DNA from: Mucidula mucida
Taxonomy: Eukaryota > Basidiomycota > Agaricomycetes > Agaricales > Physalacriaceae
Direction of reading: 5' to 3'
DNA length: 64,000 nucleotides
Assembly: GCA_015501055.1 (NCBI GenBank)
Contig: JADNYV010000092.1
Location: forward strand, 62,001 to 126,000
Shown: positions 21,236-34,451 of the stretch, piece after piece
Layout of the letters: each line of letters begins with the position of its first letter
Position numbering within the stretch: position 1 is the stretch's first letter
Translations under genes and position numbers: made by a program
The notes under the pieces: model-generated
The model's input: the letters and a program-made list of their open reading frames with translations, nothing else
Told to the model about the DNA's origin: nothing
The model's database searches: none

Positions 21236-24200
21236 TCAATCAGAGTCTGAAGGGATCAACTCCTCTTCAACCTCGTTCTCCTCCTCGGATGGTTCTTCGC
21301 CAACACCTTTCGACGATGATGGTGCTTTCACCTCCTCTTCCTCCTCCTCCTCCTCCTCCTCCTCCTCAGGTTCAACATAAGTCTGCACCTTTGGTGTCCT
21401 TTTACTCCGCCGCGACGGCGCAGGCTCTTCACGTCTAGAAAAAAAAAACTCAGCAAGGCATCCACGAGCACACTCTGCGCAACGTACACTTTATTGCGAC
21501 TTTTCGGCCCTTTCTTTCTCAACGGCGAACCATCCCTACTTGCATCTCTTGCACGTCTGGCGGCGGTGTAAGCACATCAAAAGGTAGACGTAGAGCACTT
21601 ACCGTTTCGTCGACGGCTTCATCGGAGACAGGTTATTATTATGCGGAGACGTAAACTCCTCATCGTCGGATTCCTGTTTGCTCTTCTTTCGACTGCGGGA
21701 CGCACGAACGGGTGGGCTGCAAGGCTTCAGCACACTACCACAATAGACAAAAAGAACGTACACAGGCGCCTCGTCATCTTTAGCAGCAGCACGTTTCGAC
21801 TCGCGTCTGCCCTTGACAGTAAGCATTGTATCAAATAAAGAGCACCCAGCGCACCGCTCGAATCGCAGCTTCTTTTCCGCGTCCGGTACATCCACACCGA
21901 TAAATTCGTACAGCTCCCGGATGTCATCGTCCAGCATAGCGTTGAGGTCCATGTTCTCGAGCTCCTCAGCAAAGAGCTTGGCCAGCGTGCCTCTAAACTT
22001 GTTCACCGAGCGTTCCATCGTCGCGTTATTGAGGGGACATTGCTATATGACGAATTTATTAGTAATATATTGAAAAGCTGGAGCATACATACAGTATCGA
22101 GATGCTCCAGGAGGATGTTCAATTTCAAGATTGACCGCGCGTCTAAACCCTTGTCGATGTGCAGCTGGTTGAGCGTCTGGCAGAAGAGCTTGCGGTCGTC
22201 ATCTATCTAGCCATCAATTCCCGTTCGAATGAGAGGAGAACACTCAGTTACCTCCCCGGTCCGAATCGTAGAGTTCTCGTAAAAGATCGATAGCCACAGC
22301 AGCATGGATATGCTTCTGCTCAGCCTGCTCAGGGAGTCTATGAGGAGATCAACAAGAATCGAAAGCAAGAAGAAGAACACGAACATATCCACCGACTTTT
22401 CCTGGTCAGTCCAATCCGTCATCAACACAACAAACTGCTGTGGAGAAATCATATCCGGCTCGTCGTCATCGAGCTCTCCTCGAAGTCGCTCTGCATGGTC
22501 AAATGCTTCCACAAAGATCTAAAAACCGCGTTGGGCCGACGCCGACAATGTCTACAGAGCGTATACGCACCGACTGCATCCTGGCCTGGTTTTGAAGAGA
22601 CGAGTAACAATACACCGGGAAGAAATACGTCAGGCATTGTCGAAGCCGAAGGTTATCATTCGTCGATGGCGAGATATAATTCATGATCAGCAGCAAAATA
22701 ACCTATAAACCCGATAGTAAGCATGCAGTCCTTCCAAGCACAGAAGTTGACTACCTTGGTGTCCTTGATCAAGCCGGCCAATAAAAGTTTACATATCCCG
22801 ACAACGAGCGTAGATTGGACTGCGGGCGTCTCTGCATCCTCGAGCAATTGTAGCAGGAAGGTGATGATTTGTTGCGCCTATCCGAAGTGAGATTTTACAA
22901 TGAGTACAACCGAAAGCACGCACCACTTCCTCCGACCGACCGAGGAAATCATATTCATACATGATCAATATATCAAAGACAATTTCGAGTACTTTGATCT
23001 GCAGCTCCCCAGGCGCGCTTTGTATTTGGCCCAAAAAAAGTTGGAACGAATTTAACGCCATGTTCTACAGAACACGATCAATCCTTGTCGGAGCAATTAG
23101 ATGAAGAAACGAACCTTGGCGATGAGGCAGCACAAGCCAAGCGCAATGAGACCTCTTTCGCGCATAAGCGGATGCTTGCGCTTGACCGAAGGGATGATTA
23201 AATCAGCCAGAATACCCTCTAGCGTAACGTTGTCCTCAAAAGTCTACGACGTCCATTAGTTTGGTACGCCCCACAATAAAGAAGGCATTTACTTACACCA
23301 TTGACGCGTTCGAGCATAGCGATACAGAGGAGCAGCGACTGCAAATCCTTCTCATCTGCTTCCTTCCTCTCGGCAGAACTCATCGCCTCTGCTTCTTTCG
23401 CCCTCTTGACTGAAGGCTCCTTGCGGCTCACAGTGATTACGCTCCCGGCGTCAGACCGGTTGGCATCGTTCTATATCAAGAATGTTCAACATCGAAGTGT
23501 CAGAAAGAAATGAGAAGCCTTACATCGTCCTCGTTCGCCTCGCCAGAGTCACGCAAATCAGAAACAATCTCAACTACAAGTCGAATCAGTTCCTTCTCCG
23601 AAGGAGTAATCTGGCGGAGCAGGTCCACAGCGGGCTCAATGAGACTTGCATGAATCCATGTCTTCTCAAGCATTGGCCCTGGTCAAAAGTCAGAAAACAA
23701 CGATGGGTGGTAGACAGAGATGCGCACGTAGAACAGCCGACATATGTCGTCGCCCCACCTCGTCCGCAAAATCAAGGTTCACCGTTATCCGCAAAAGCTC
23801 CTTTGTAATCGTTTCCCGATTGTCAAAGTCGTCTTCCAGCGCATCAATGCTCTCCTGGGTTGCCATCTCTTCCTCCTCCTCAAGTTCCCCGCTGTCGAGC
23901 TTGCTCCTTTGCAATTCCAACTCAAAGACGTCCGTCTGGAGCGCGTTGAATGACTCTTGAATGTCGTACGCAAACGACGATAGAGACGGTAAACCAGCCT
24001 GCTCCAGAACAGCTGGTTTGTCAGAAGAGTGACAGTGGTCGATAAACGCTCTCGCCAATACTGCAGACTCTGGAGTGAGTGACTTCCAGTATTGCTCTGA
24101 ATAATAGGAGTTCAATAAGGATGTGGAGAGAGGTGATACATGCTAGAACATACCGGGGAATTGGAAGACATCCAGCAGAGACGGGCGCTGTGTAAAGATG

Positions 24201-25393
24201 GCCAGGACGGCATCAACGGCCATAGTCACGCCCGGTCCAAGGACATCGAAAAGGCCCAGGAAGCGTATCAAGCCCTTCATTACGCCTCCGTCGTCGCCCT
24301 CCCAAGCTTCAAGATCCGCTTCCAGATGAGAGTCCTTTTCGACTGATACAATATCCAACCACGATGCCAGCATCTTGCTTACTGCGATGCGCACCGACGG
24401 TTCACGGTCGCCCAAGCCAAACTTGACCACGTCTTCGCGCATCGCAATCTTGAGAGTTCGTGGAGTATCCAGCTTGGGCTGGAGAACGGCGCTGAACACG
24501 AGTTTACGCGTCACGGTGTCGGTGTCGCGCATGCGCGCGAGGACATTGTCCAGGGTGGCGGTCACCAGGGGTATGTGAACGAGCGCTGCACGGCGGACTT
24601 CACTGGGTATGATAGTCAGAGAAGGGGGAATTGAGACTGCGAGTTGAACTTACGGAGCTGGATCATGCGCGAGGGCATCGACGAGGATATCAAGACAGGT
24701 CTTTTCTCCGGGTTCCAATTCATCGGGGTTTTCGGTTCCTGCCAATTTAGAGAGAGCCACTACCGCAAAGACACGGACATTGGACTCCTTGTCCGAAGCA
24801 CGCTGCGTTAGGCCGTATCGTAAGAGAATATAGGTGTCCTCGCTGTGATGCGATCAGTCAACACAGACGCAACAAAGACAAGTATTGCGACTTGCTCTAC
24901 ATCGCCAATACCAGCAATCATCTCGCACACAAACTGCACACATCGCGCGCGCACGACCTTGTTCTTGGCCGTGAATCCGTTCAATAGCCAGTTCAGCAAA
25001 CGGGAGATGAACCGGGATCCGAACGTTTCAGTGGTAATTCCCTTCTTCTCCTTTGCTTCGGTATCTGCATATAACGTCGTATCGATACAGTTCTGAAGAC
25101 AATGGCGCACCTTTTGTAGTGACATGCTTTACGTATGTGCCAACGAACCGAACAACCCGTTCCGCGGTTTGCCCCTTCTTGACCACCAGCACCCGAGCAA
25201 CCATGCTCAAAAACTCATCCTCAAACGCCACTTCTCCCGTTAATTTTTTGCCTTCGACGATCTTTGCCGCCTGCGCATGGAGTTTATACAGGGCAACGCA
25301 GTTCTTGCGGTGATTGGCTAGTGATGTTTGCACCTCGTCAAGTCGGGCGGCAACGTTGTCGTGGATATCATCAATGAGCGCCGCTTTCGCCAT
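21236..25393 (-). CDS. YCG1: condensin complex non-SMC HEAT subunit (Ycg1/Cnd3/CAP-G)
   Basis: Many small exons from ATG 25393 to TGA 21236. The N-terminus (MAKAALIDDIHDNV..., then GTYVKHVTTK) and successive HEAT-like helices match the condensin G subunit, which together with the kleisin clamps DNA and helps compact mitotic chromosomes. Examples are VRARCVQFVCEMIAGIGDVE, DPAPEVRRAALVHIPL and DREPSVRIAVSKMLASW. The C-terminal exons are basic and Ser-rich (RDGSPLRKKGPKSRNK), followed by a Glu run and a final acidic PSDSD. Introns are about 45-60 nt. Individual middle-exon borders were not all resolved, so the residue count (roughly 1,000) is approximate. Confidence 0.85.
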
Positions 25394-26021
25394 AGTCGCG
25401 AGTTAATGTACAAGAGGCGGACGTCGTTGTCGTCGTTGCAGTTCAAGTTGGCTTTCTTGTTTACGCGTTGTTTGTTAGCGTGACCTCGCACGTGCTTGTG
25501 AGTCACGACTCACCGGCACCATCCGGCGTTTTACGGAAACGGAATCGACACGGAACCAAAGTATGTGAAGGGGCTCAAAATCTTTTCATTTGCTAGGACG
25601 CAACTACAACCGTAACTAAAACTGGGTGAGGGGGGAAGGCGTGGAACGAATAACAGAGCGGGATATCGAAAGCAAAAACACAAATGAGATGGGTGTGGCA
25701 CACACGGAGGGGACTACTTCTTATGGTCTTCGTCCCGCCCTCCCGTGTGCCTGCTACGGTAGTGTCGTGGGGCGCATTATCTACGCATAATTTATCTGGC
25801 GAGCTCTATACTGCAGACGCGCCAATAGGTCGTCGCCGCAGTCACTGATGCCTGGAGGAGGAGATCGAGAACATGAGGAAAATGGAGGAGATATCGTTCA
25901 TAGGAACCTTTAGGTCTATCAGACCTGTTCCTTGTAATCAGATGGATTAGGGTGCGGCGTATAAGCCATTTCTCTTGGGCCTTGGGCTCGTGTCAACTGT
26001 AAGGGTGAGCGAGCGCCCTTG
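25394..26021. other. promoter side of the condensin gene
   Basis: 628 bp with no ORF of substance. It should hold the condensin promoter and the 3' end of the next minus-strand gene. Confidence 0.5.
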
Positions 26022-26776
26022 TCAGTCAGGAGGGTTGTGATGGGAAGGATGCATGTTCGACAGGCCCAACGTGCACTCAGGAGGAGGATGCGGACGGCGC
26101 TCTTCTAGATCGTCCGATAGCGCAATGGAGCGGGTGCGCTTATTGCCCATACCCGCTTCATGCATATAGTAGTCATCGGGCCCGGTCAGGTAGGTGGGTG
26201 TATTGCCCAGCTGCGAGCGCCAGGACTGGACAAAGTCCATTTTGGTGGTGCACGGAAGTGCCTCCAGCGCTGCCATAGAGAACGCGGTGCCCTCGTCGTG
26301 GGCGTCGTTGGCATCGACCCCGTCATGGACATCAAGGTCCAAAAAATCAAAGTCGCCGACACCGCTACCGTCGTTGAACGTGCTGCAGTCGTTGATCATG
26401 GGTGCACCAGGACACTCCATGACGCACTTTTCGTCGACCATGCTGCAGACGACGTCAGCAGGGCGACGGACGGGACGGGGACAGATTGCGCACTTTATAT
26501 TTACAATGACACAGTTGTCTTCTAGCTGTTCATTCTCACATTTCGGGGTCGGTAGAGAGGTAACATATGAGACGGGGTCATATCTCTGTAGCGGGATCAG
26601 ACGGCGATTTGAAGAGCAGCAGACGATACCCACTCCTCTGACAGGTTTCCTCGCTGCAACAGCGGAGTATCGTCGTCGACCATGCTCTCAAATGTGTTTA
26701 GAAAATCTAGTTCTGTAGAATCGAGCGGGAAAGGGTCTTGGGGTGTCGAGTCGTATATTTCCTGGAGAGAGCCCAT
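26022..26776 (-). CDS. hypothetical acidic protein, 236 aa
   Basis: Two exons. 26776-26630 is 49 codons beginning MGSLQEIYDSTPQDPFPLDS and ending LSEEW. A 44-nt GTATCG...CTACAG intron follows, then 26585-26022. The lengths sum to an exact frame. The protein is acidic and Asp-rich in the middle (DFDFLDLDVHDGVDANDAHD), has several Cys (KCAICPRP) and a basic KRTRS patch near the C-terminus. Acidic stretches with a small basic patch could suit a nuclear regulator, but that is a guess; no family was recognised. Confidence 0.55.
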
Positions 26777-29124
26777 TGAAAGTAGTATCTTTAGTGGAAT
26801 TTGGCGACGAAGTAAGCCGTGGAATATGGATGACTGGTGATATAGTCGATTAGGCGGATTGGAGGGGGTAGATATGGATAGATACGTCGCAATGCCTGCA
26901 GCACGAGGAGACCGTCGTGGTAGAAAGGCAAGGTCCTGTTTGGCCGTGTATCACGCACTCTTATAACCCTCGGCCCGCAGCACCGCCGTATTTCGCACGT
27001 TTCCGACTTACACGTCTCCCCTTCCTCTCAATGCGGACGTGGAATTACAGAGAAGGTACCAGAAAGGAATAGACACGGAGCTTTGGTACACGCGACGCGC
27101 CTGACACTGCGCCTGGGACCACCTCGGAAGTCAGATTGTTAATCACTCGCAATCAGGATGCGGCACAGTAACATGATGCCACTACAATTCCTCTTTGGTC
27201 GTACAACACCACTACACATCGTACGAGCTATTTTCCCGCAGTATGCTCAAAGTGATTAACAGCGAATACCGTACTGATACGTATCTCTCTGTATCGGAGC
27301 TGTAGACTCGCGCCCAAGAACGGGGACGTCTCATTTCGGCCTCAATTACTGATTTTTACATGAACACACTTGTTGCGTGTCTTTACGCGTCTTTTAACCT
27401 GTTAATCGCCCTTCGCGCAGTTATCGGTAGAGTTTCACATCCCTTCATTGTATGCATGCGCAGTGAGTGTAGTTCTTGTCTCCGAGCTCATCTGCGTTCA
27501 AATGCTGCGGAAGAGCTTGGACCTTTAGACGTGGCGTGGACCGCGGTCAGCGAACAGCACACGTTCCTTGAAATTCCGCAGCATAGGCGCGCCGCGTCCC
27601 CCCGATAAGTGAGTGACGCGTAGGTGATATCGCGCCATCATGCTGCTGATTCAGATTCGAGTCCAGCCACAGTCGTATCACGCATGTATCATCATGAATG
27701 CTGAATAACTGCTTTTCAATTACTCGAGGTCAGCTGGCCGAGGTTCCGAGCGACATGCACAAGTGGGCTGAGGGCTCAACGTACTTGGGCATTGGGCAAG
27801 TAGCAACTTCTCGGTGATATCCAGCCATATATGTGGGCTGAGGGTATAGCATATCTATGGGCGTCCTTGGTCAAGTGCTCATTCTAAACAGAATTGGCGC
27901 GGTGACAACAAGCCACATAGACCTGGCTAAGGGTACAGCATATTCTCGGGTGTTCTACTTGGAAGCGCTGAGACGGTAACAACAAGCCCTCTGGCAGATC
28001 CGGGCTTTGGGCGAGTACTCATTCGGCAGTTCTAAAAGTGGTGTTACGGTGAGAACATGCCATGATGTACTATGTACATGGGCCAAGGGTACAGGCGTTC
28101 AACAATAGTCCAAAGTAAGCTGTATAGGTCCCTGACGGGAAAGACAGTTGAACATAATTCATCCAGGTGCCCCAGTGACTTGGTTTTACTCGTATATACA
28201 ACTACACTGTCCTCCCTCACCCATCTTCAAATGATAGCTCCCAGTTCTTCCACTGCCACGGCTGAATCTCATAATTATGCCTTCATCCACCGTCCGAATG
28301 CCGACTGACTAGCCTCACTATTGAAGATTAGAAGGACGACACTTCTGCGTTCCGTCTTCTTGTCAACATGAGCCTCGAAAATCTTCCAACGTCACAAATG
28401 GTTTTCGAATGATTCCGAATCGCCACGATGTATTCCTACAGTCCAAGCTACGAAGTACCAAGACCTATCCAGTGACAAGTTCTACTTGAGCACCTCTACT
28501 GCGCGACATTACTGTATCCAATACGGTCCCTATCCTATTCAAGATGTTGCTCAAGAACGCGGTGTGCGTATTGTAACATCATTGGATCATTGCCGAACCG
28601 GGGTTCGAGAAAGGTATTCGCTATGACTGGGGGTACAGGTGCCCATAGGAGGAGTAGCTGCTGATGTTAAGACAGCGTCAGAAGAACTGACAGTTAGCTC
28701 ACCTTTAGATCCTGCGATGTTGACTCAGAGATATTAACACTCCTCTGTGTAGACATCCCCGATATTATGCGTATGGTGGCGTTCGATCACTTGAAGGGGC
28801 ATTCTGAGCTGGAGGTCACTTGCGAGTTGACTCTGTTTCAGCAATCAACGTAAATCAATAACGAGCAAGGTTCGTCTTCGCAGTCTACGCTTTGACCCAA
28901 CAGTCTGTAGGTCCACCGCGGCATACGTGCAATGAATATTTCGCGACAAGGAAAGACTCTCAATCACAGCGAATATTTGAAAAATCTTATCGTTCTCATT
29001 GACGACTCACAGATCCTGGTGTCAAAAAAGCAAGGAGTAGTATATCCATTGGTCATTCAGAGTCTACGAAACGTTTGTGTGGGTGGGAATAATGGCGGCC
29101 ATTCTTCGTCAAGGGGAAGATGAT
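26777..29124. other. gene-poor region
   Basis: No convincing gene in about 2.3 kb. Short open stretches at 27360-27608 and 28932-29123 lack splice or family support. It contains the degenerate repeats listed separately. Confidence 0.5.
27755..28110 (+). repeat. degenerate direct repeats around GGGCTGAGGGTA
   Basis: About four diverged units share GGGCTGAGGG / GGCTAAGGGTACAGCATAT / GGGCCAAGGGTACAG. Some also share a CAAGTGCTCATTC-like and a GGTGACAACAAGCC-like block. Spacing varies from about 70 to 155 bp, so this is an old tandem array rather than a clean minisatellite. Confidence 0.5.
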
Positions 29125-29398
29125 TTACCAGAATCTACGCAAGGTGTCAAGCATGGTAATCACTAGTACAAGATGGAACAGCTACTCACGGCCTGGGTGT
29201 GATTTCTGGACAAAGATGCACATGGGAAAGGGTTGTGCATTTGGTAGTCTTCGCTACATCGCGCACTTCGCGTTTATTGGGACATGGAGCGCGAGGATTA
29301 GCCTTGCGGTCCGCGCATAGCTGCTCGTGGGCGCGCGGGTAAGTATAAGATTTCTCGGTGACGCAGCAAGTGGTGATGGTGCGAACGGTAGTGCACAT
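29125..29398 (-). CDS. small Cys-rich hypothetical protein, about 72 aa
   Basis: ATG at 29398, about 100 bp downstream of a minus-strand TATATAAG near 29500. The exon 29398-29190 encodes MCTTVRTITTCCVTEKS... with seven Cys. A good donor GTGAGT at 29189 can join, through a 55-nt intron, to a ten-base last exon ending TAA at 29125. Without splicing it ends two codons later in a 70-aa product. There is no signal peptide. It resembles short cytosolic Cys-rich mushroom proteins of unknown function. Confidence 0.4.
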
Positions 29399-30022
29399 AG
29401 TTGGTGTTGAATGTGTGTGAAGATCGCGAAAGTTCTAGACGTCGATTGCGCAGTTCGAGTGGCTGTGGGGGGTTTCTCGCAAGATGTGATGTTTCTTATA
29501 TAGACGCCCGGACAATGCAGACGCGCTAATTGACCCGATCTGATCTGGCCAAATGCGCGGTCCGTTTCTGGATATCGAAGGCCTTTGATGTCCAAAGTTC
29601 GCAACAGACAATAGCAATGGACAGAATTTTTGGCCCAGCCCGAAGCATTTTTGTCGCTTCAAAGTCCCCGGTCCCATTAGGGGTTATATTTCCTAAAGCA
29701 GAAAATCAATTCCCAAATCTGGAAGGGATATTTGTTGCGCCACACATGGTCAATAGGACGTTAAAAGAGCCCAGGAAGCTGAGATAGAGAACATAGAGAC
29801 GCGTAAATGCAGCGCAACTTCAGACAATGAGCAGAAAATGTCTTGTTTACGCGTGTTTTTCACCTGATCGACTGAAAGCCCTTTGTCTCTTGGTGCCACC
29901 GACCACACTGTCGCTAAGGGTCAGCGCATCACGAGTCAGTGTCACGTCACAACAGTCCAAATACACAGTCTACCACATACCACGACTAGCAGTCTCCAAA
30001 CCTCTTCGCAATACCAATCACA
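29399..30022. other. intergenic between divergent genes
   Basis: Shared upstream region of the small Cys-rich gene (minus) and the cyclin-like gene (plus). Minus-strand TATATAAG near 29500. Nothing else recognised. Confidence 0.45.
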
Positions 30023-31704
30023 ATGCCCCACCGATACCGTACAGCTTATAAGCGATCCGGTCGCGCTTCGAGGCTACCTATCCCGGAGGGGGGCTTCAGA
30101 GGAAATATCTCCTCGTCTCGCGAGTCGGCTCTGCCCAAGACTCCATCAGAGCCGTTCCCCAAGCACCCATGGCCACTTATCGAGGAGGACGATGACGATG
30201 TAGTTCCAGTCGCCCCATCGGGGCATGAGCAAGGACTGCGAAACAAAATAGATAGCTGGCGCTTCGACGCGAAGCCAGCGCCAAATGGCCGCTTCATCAG
30301 GAGACCCATTTTCACGTATATTGAGAACACGGCGCCGCCCTCGCCAGTAGTCAGCGCTCCCAGCACAGTCGCCCGATCATCCGAGCTCGACGGCTTCCCC
30401 CAACCGCCTACGCTCGCCGACATCCAGCGCATGGAGCCTGACCTCACCCCGCTCGAGCAAATGATGAGGGCGAGCGACGTCGACCAGGCCATGCTCGCGC
30501 GCGCCGTCAACGCGCACAAGGGCCTCAGTAGCATGACCACTTCGCGTACTTTCATCGGGGCGAAACCCAAAACCGTGATTAAAGGAACATGGATGAACGC
30601 CCAGCCACAACCAGTACCAGCGGAAGCTACGTGCACATCCCCCAAGCCGAGCGATGATACGGCGACGTTGACCACGCCGCCGACGTTGGTGGATATCCAG
30701 CGGATGGAGCCCGACATGCCGCTGATGCAGCAGCTCATGCGAGCGAGCGACGCGAATCCCGCTTATTTGAAGAAGGTGCTGAACGAAGAGAAGAAGAAAG
30801 GCGGCGTGGTTCTGGCGCGCGATACGATTCAGAAGATGGCGGAGAGCGTGACATCAGCATCCTCGCAATCCCCTAGCGTCGCAGCGGCACTGGCGAAGTG
30901 GGTTGTTTTGCAATTTTTGGTGACGGCCGTCAGGGACCCTCCTAAAATATTCTGGTGAGCTCATTTGGAAATGGATTTTGGGACTTTGACTGACATGGAT
31001 CCAAGGTCTTTCGTCAATTCATATGCCTACAACAAGGCGCTCATTGATGTGGAACAAATCATTGAAATCCTGGGCAACGACCCAATCGCTTTGGTGCACG
31101 CCATGATTTACTTGCAGAGGATCTTCAAGGACCTGTGCCTCGACGGACAAGAATTTGTGAGCCACGATCTTGAAAAGCAAAGAAACGCCGTCGCCGTCAT
31201 TCGCCGCGTGGTAGTAATCGCGTTTTTGCTTGGATTGAAATATTCGCACGACGAATTCAACCTAACGATCTGCGATAACTGGTCAGTGGATATTCGGATT
31301 GCGTGCATATATATCCTAACTTGTCATCCTTTAGGGCTCGCGCTTTGGGTTTCAAGAACCGCATGTTCCTGGTCGCTTTCGAAGTGGCGGCCTGCGAAGT
31401 CATGGATTGGAGAACTCGCATCACCCCGGAAAGCTGGCGAAAGAGCGTAGAAGGATTCATCGCCTCTGTCAAGTCTTTCCCGTTCCCATTCGACGACGAC
31501 GGGTGCGAAAAGCGAGGCGTGTTGAATATTCTGAGAAGGCAGCAGATCACATTGTCGGAATCCGGTAGCAGGCAGAGCCCAGAGCCAGCCCCGAAAGATT
31601 TCAGGAAGCAAAGCAACGCGCTCCTTCGTTTGCTCGATGGCTTGACGGTCGCCTATGGTGTCATGTCGCGTCCACGACGTCGCGCAGCAGCAGGGCGGAC
31701 TTGA
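30023..31704 (+). CDS. cyclin-like protein, 525 aa
   Basis: Three exons, 30023-30954, 31006-31281 and 31335-31704, sum to an exact frame. The introns (51 and 53 nt) have a CTGAC and a CTAAC branch-like site. The N-terminal 310 residues are disordered and contain a duplicated motif (PPTLADIQRMEPDLTPLEQM and PPTLVDIQRMEPDMPLMQQL). The C-terminal part (residues ~325-450) has the helix pattern of a cyclin box: ALVHAMIYLQRIFKDLC, VVVIAFLLGLKYSHDEF, WARALGFKNRMFL, EVAACEVMDWRTRI. It is closest in style to fungal Pho80/Pcl cyclins, which activate CDKs. The family call rests on pattern, not a database match. Confidence 0.6.
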
Positions 31705-32969
<1,265 letters not shown>

Positions 32970-34451
32970 GGTGAGTCGACGGTAATGACGGTGGTGAAAG
33001 AATGAATGACAGAATCTTGGGACAACCAATCGTTGATGTGGTCCATGTCTGCGCGTAAGCGTGCGAGGTTGGGAGGCGATTATAGATGCGGCTCTCTCGA
33101 AGGTGGGCTGTGAACCGATGAGTTGGGTTGACGCGAAAGGAGAGAATCGAGGCCGGAAGCTGGTGGGAGATAGTAAAGTCCCATCCAGAGGCACCAGTTC
33201 ATTGAAATCAGGACCGAAAACAATGACGTCGAGTTTAATAGATTGGATAGAGTAGGCGCTGCTTCAAACTCGACGACTCTCTAAGCTGTCTAACTGAGAA
33301 TGACGCGAAGAGACCAACCGTGAGTGATTTTGGGGTGGAACGCTTTCCAGAACCGACAGCAAAACTCGAGGACGGAGAGGTATTGGAACCAGCGGGGGTC
33401 GTTCATATGCAGAAATCATGTCGTCTGAGTCGTTCAAACTATAACTATACACAAACGCAGTGAATACAGCGTATGAACATCAGCGGGAAAAGGGACGTGT
33501 ACTGACTAGAGTGTCGGATTGTCACCGTGTATATAGCACGAACGGGAAGATGTTCCATCCATCCTAGGTCCGTTGGTAGTAGTGGGGAGAAGCCTTCTGA
33601 GACACAGATTTTCAGAGTAAGATGTCGATGCGTCCAGAAACAGACGGACGTACATATACGTGATTCCATGCTTGCAGTAGCGTACCAGGGCAACGACATA
33701 TGATAAGTGCTGCTGGAGACTATCACAAGTCTGACATACACCACTCCTCAGCGTACTTGCCAAACTAGAGCTGATTCTCCGAGTTTATGGCGATGAGTAT
33801 GGAGGTCCATGCTCCTAATATAGAAATGACAATGTTCTGGGCGGATGCCGCTCGGCGCATCCCGATCGCTTCTTGTTTCCTTCCGTCACCTTGGTCAAAA
33901 TGAGGACTTTGATACCGCGACTGCCTCCCTCTCCTCGTCACGACTGTCGGCGTCCATTGAGGTCGATCCGCGCCAAATGTCAACACAACACGTTTGCGCG
34001 AATATCGGATACGCTCTGGTCACGTTGAACGTGGCCCTCTACCTTGATTCCTGGCGACAGGACAATTAGAGGATGGACACAAGGAATGAACCAAACACGC
34101 TGCCTCCCGAGTGTATCTCTGCATATTTGATGAAGAGTGTCATCGCCTGGTGCCTAGAATGGGTGAAAATGGTCTTTTTTACTTGGAGAAATCACGTCGT
34201 GTACGTTGAAAGGATAATGGTGAATGGAAAGGTGTGTTTATCCCATCACCGCCTCCCTGGTCGCTACTGATTCCGGCACCATCAGAGCGCTTCACACGTG
34301 CTCCTTCCACAAAAAGGCGCTATTGTATTCCATCCGCCCTTTCTTCCTTCCACCACCAGAACCACAGCCCTCATCTCGAATGCACATCGCAATCGTACTC
34401 TATCTCGTACTCTATCTTCTCGTTTCCGTATCCATATCCGCTGCTTACACG
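32970..34451. other. intergenic with no recognised gene
   Basis: About 1.5 kb. Short minus-strand open pieces at 33445-33763 and 33765-33986 include a hydrophobic stretch (IVISILGAWTSILIAI), but I could not assemble a gene. The last 150 bp are pyrimidine-rich, as expected of a basidiomycete core promoter and 5' UTR. Confidence 0.4.

Noticed and set aside
23690..24115. Whether the plus-strand ORFs across 21.6-25.3 kb are separate genes
   Set aside because: The minus strand gives a continuous HEAT-repeat protein with proper introns; the plus ORFs are its shadows.
27360..27608. 82-codon plus ORF in the gene-poor region
   Set aside because: No splice sites, no recognisable motif, composition not distinct from surroundings.
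28932..29123. 63-codon plus ORF
   Set aside because: ATG-initiated but isolated, with no family match or neighbouring exon.
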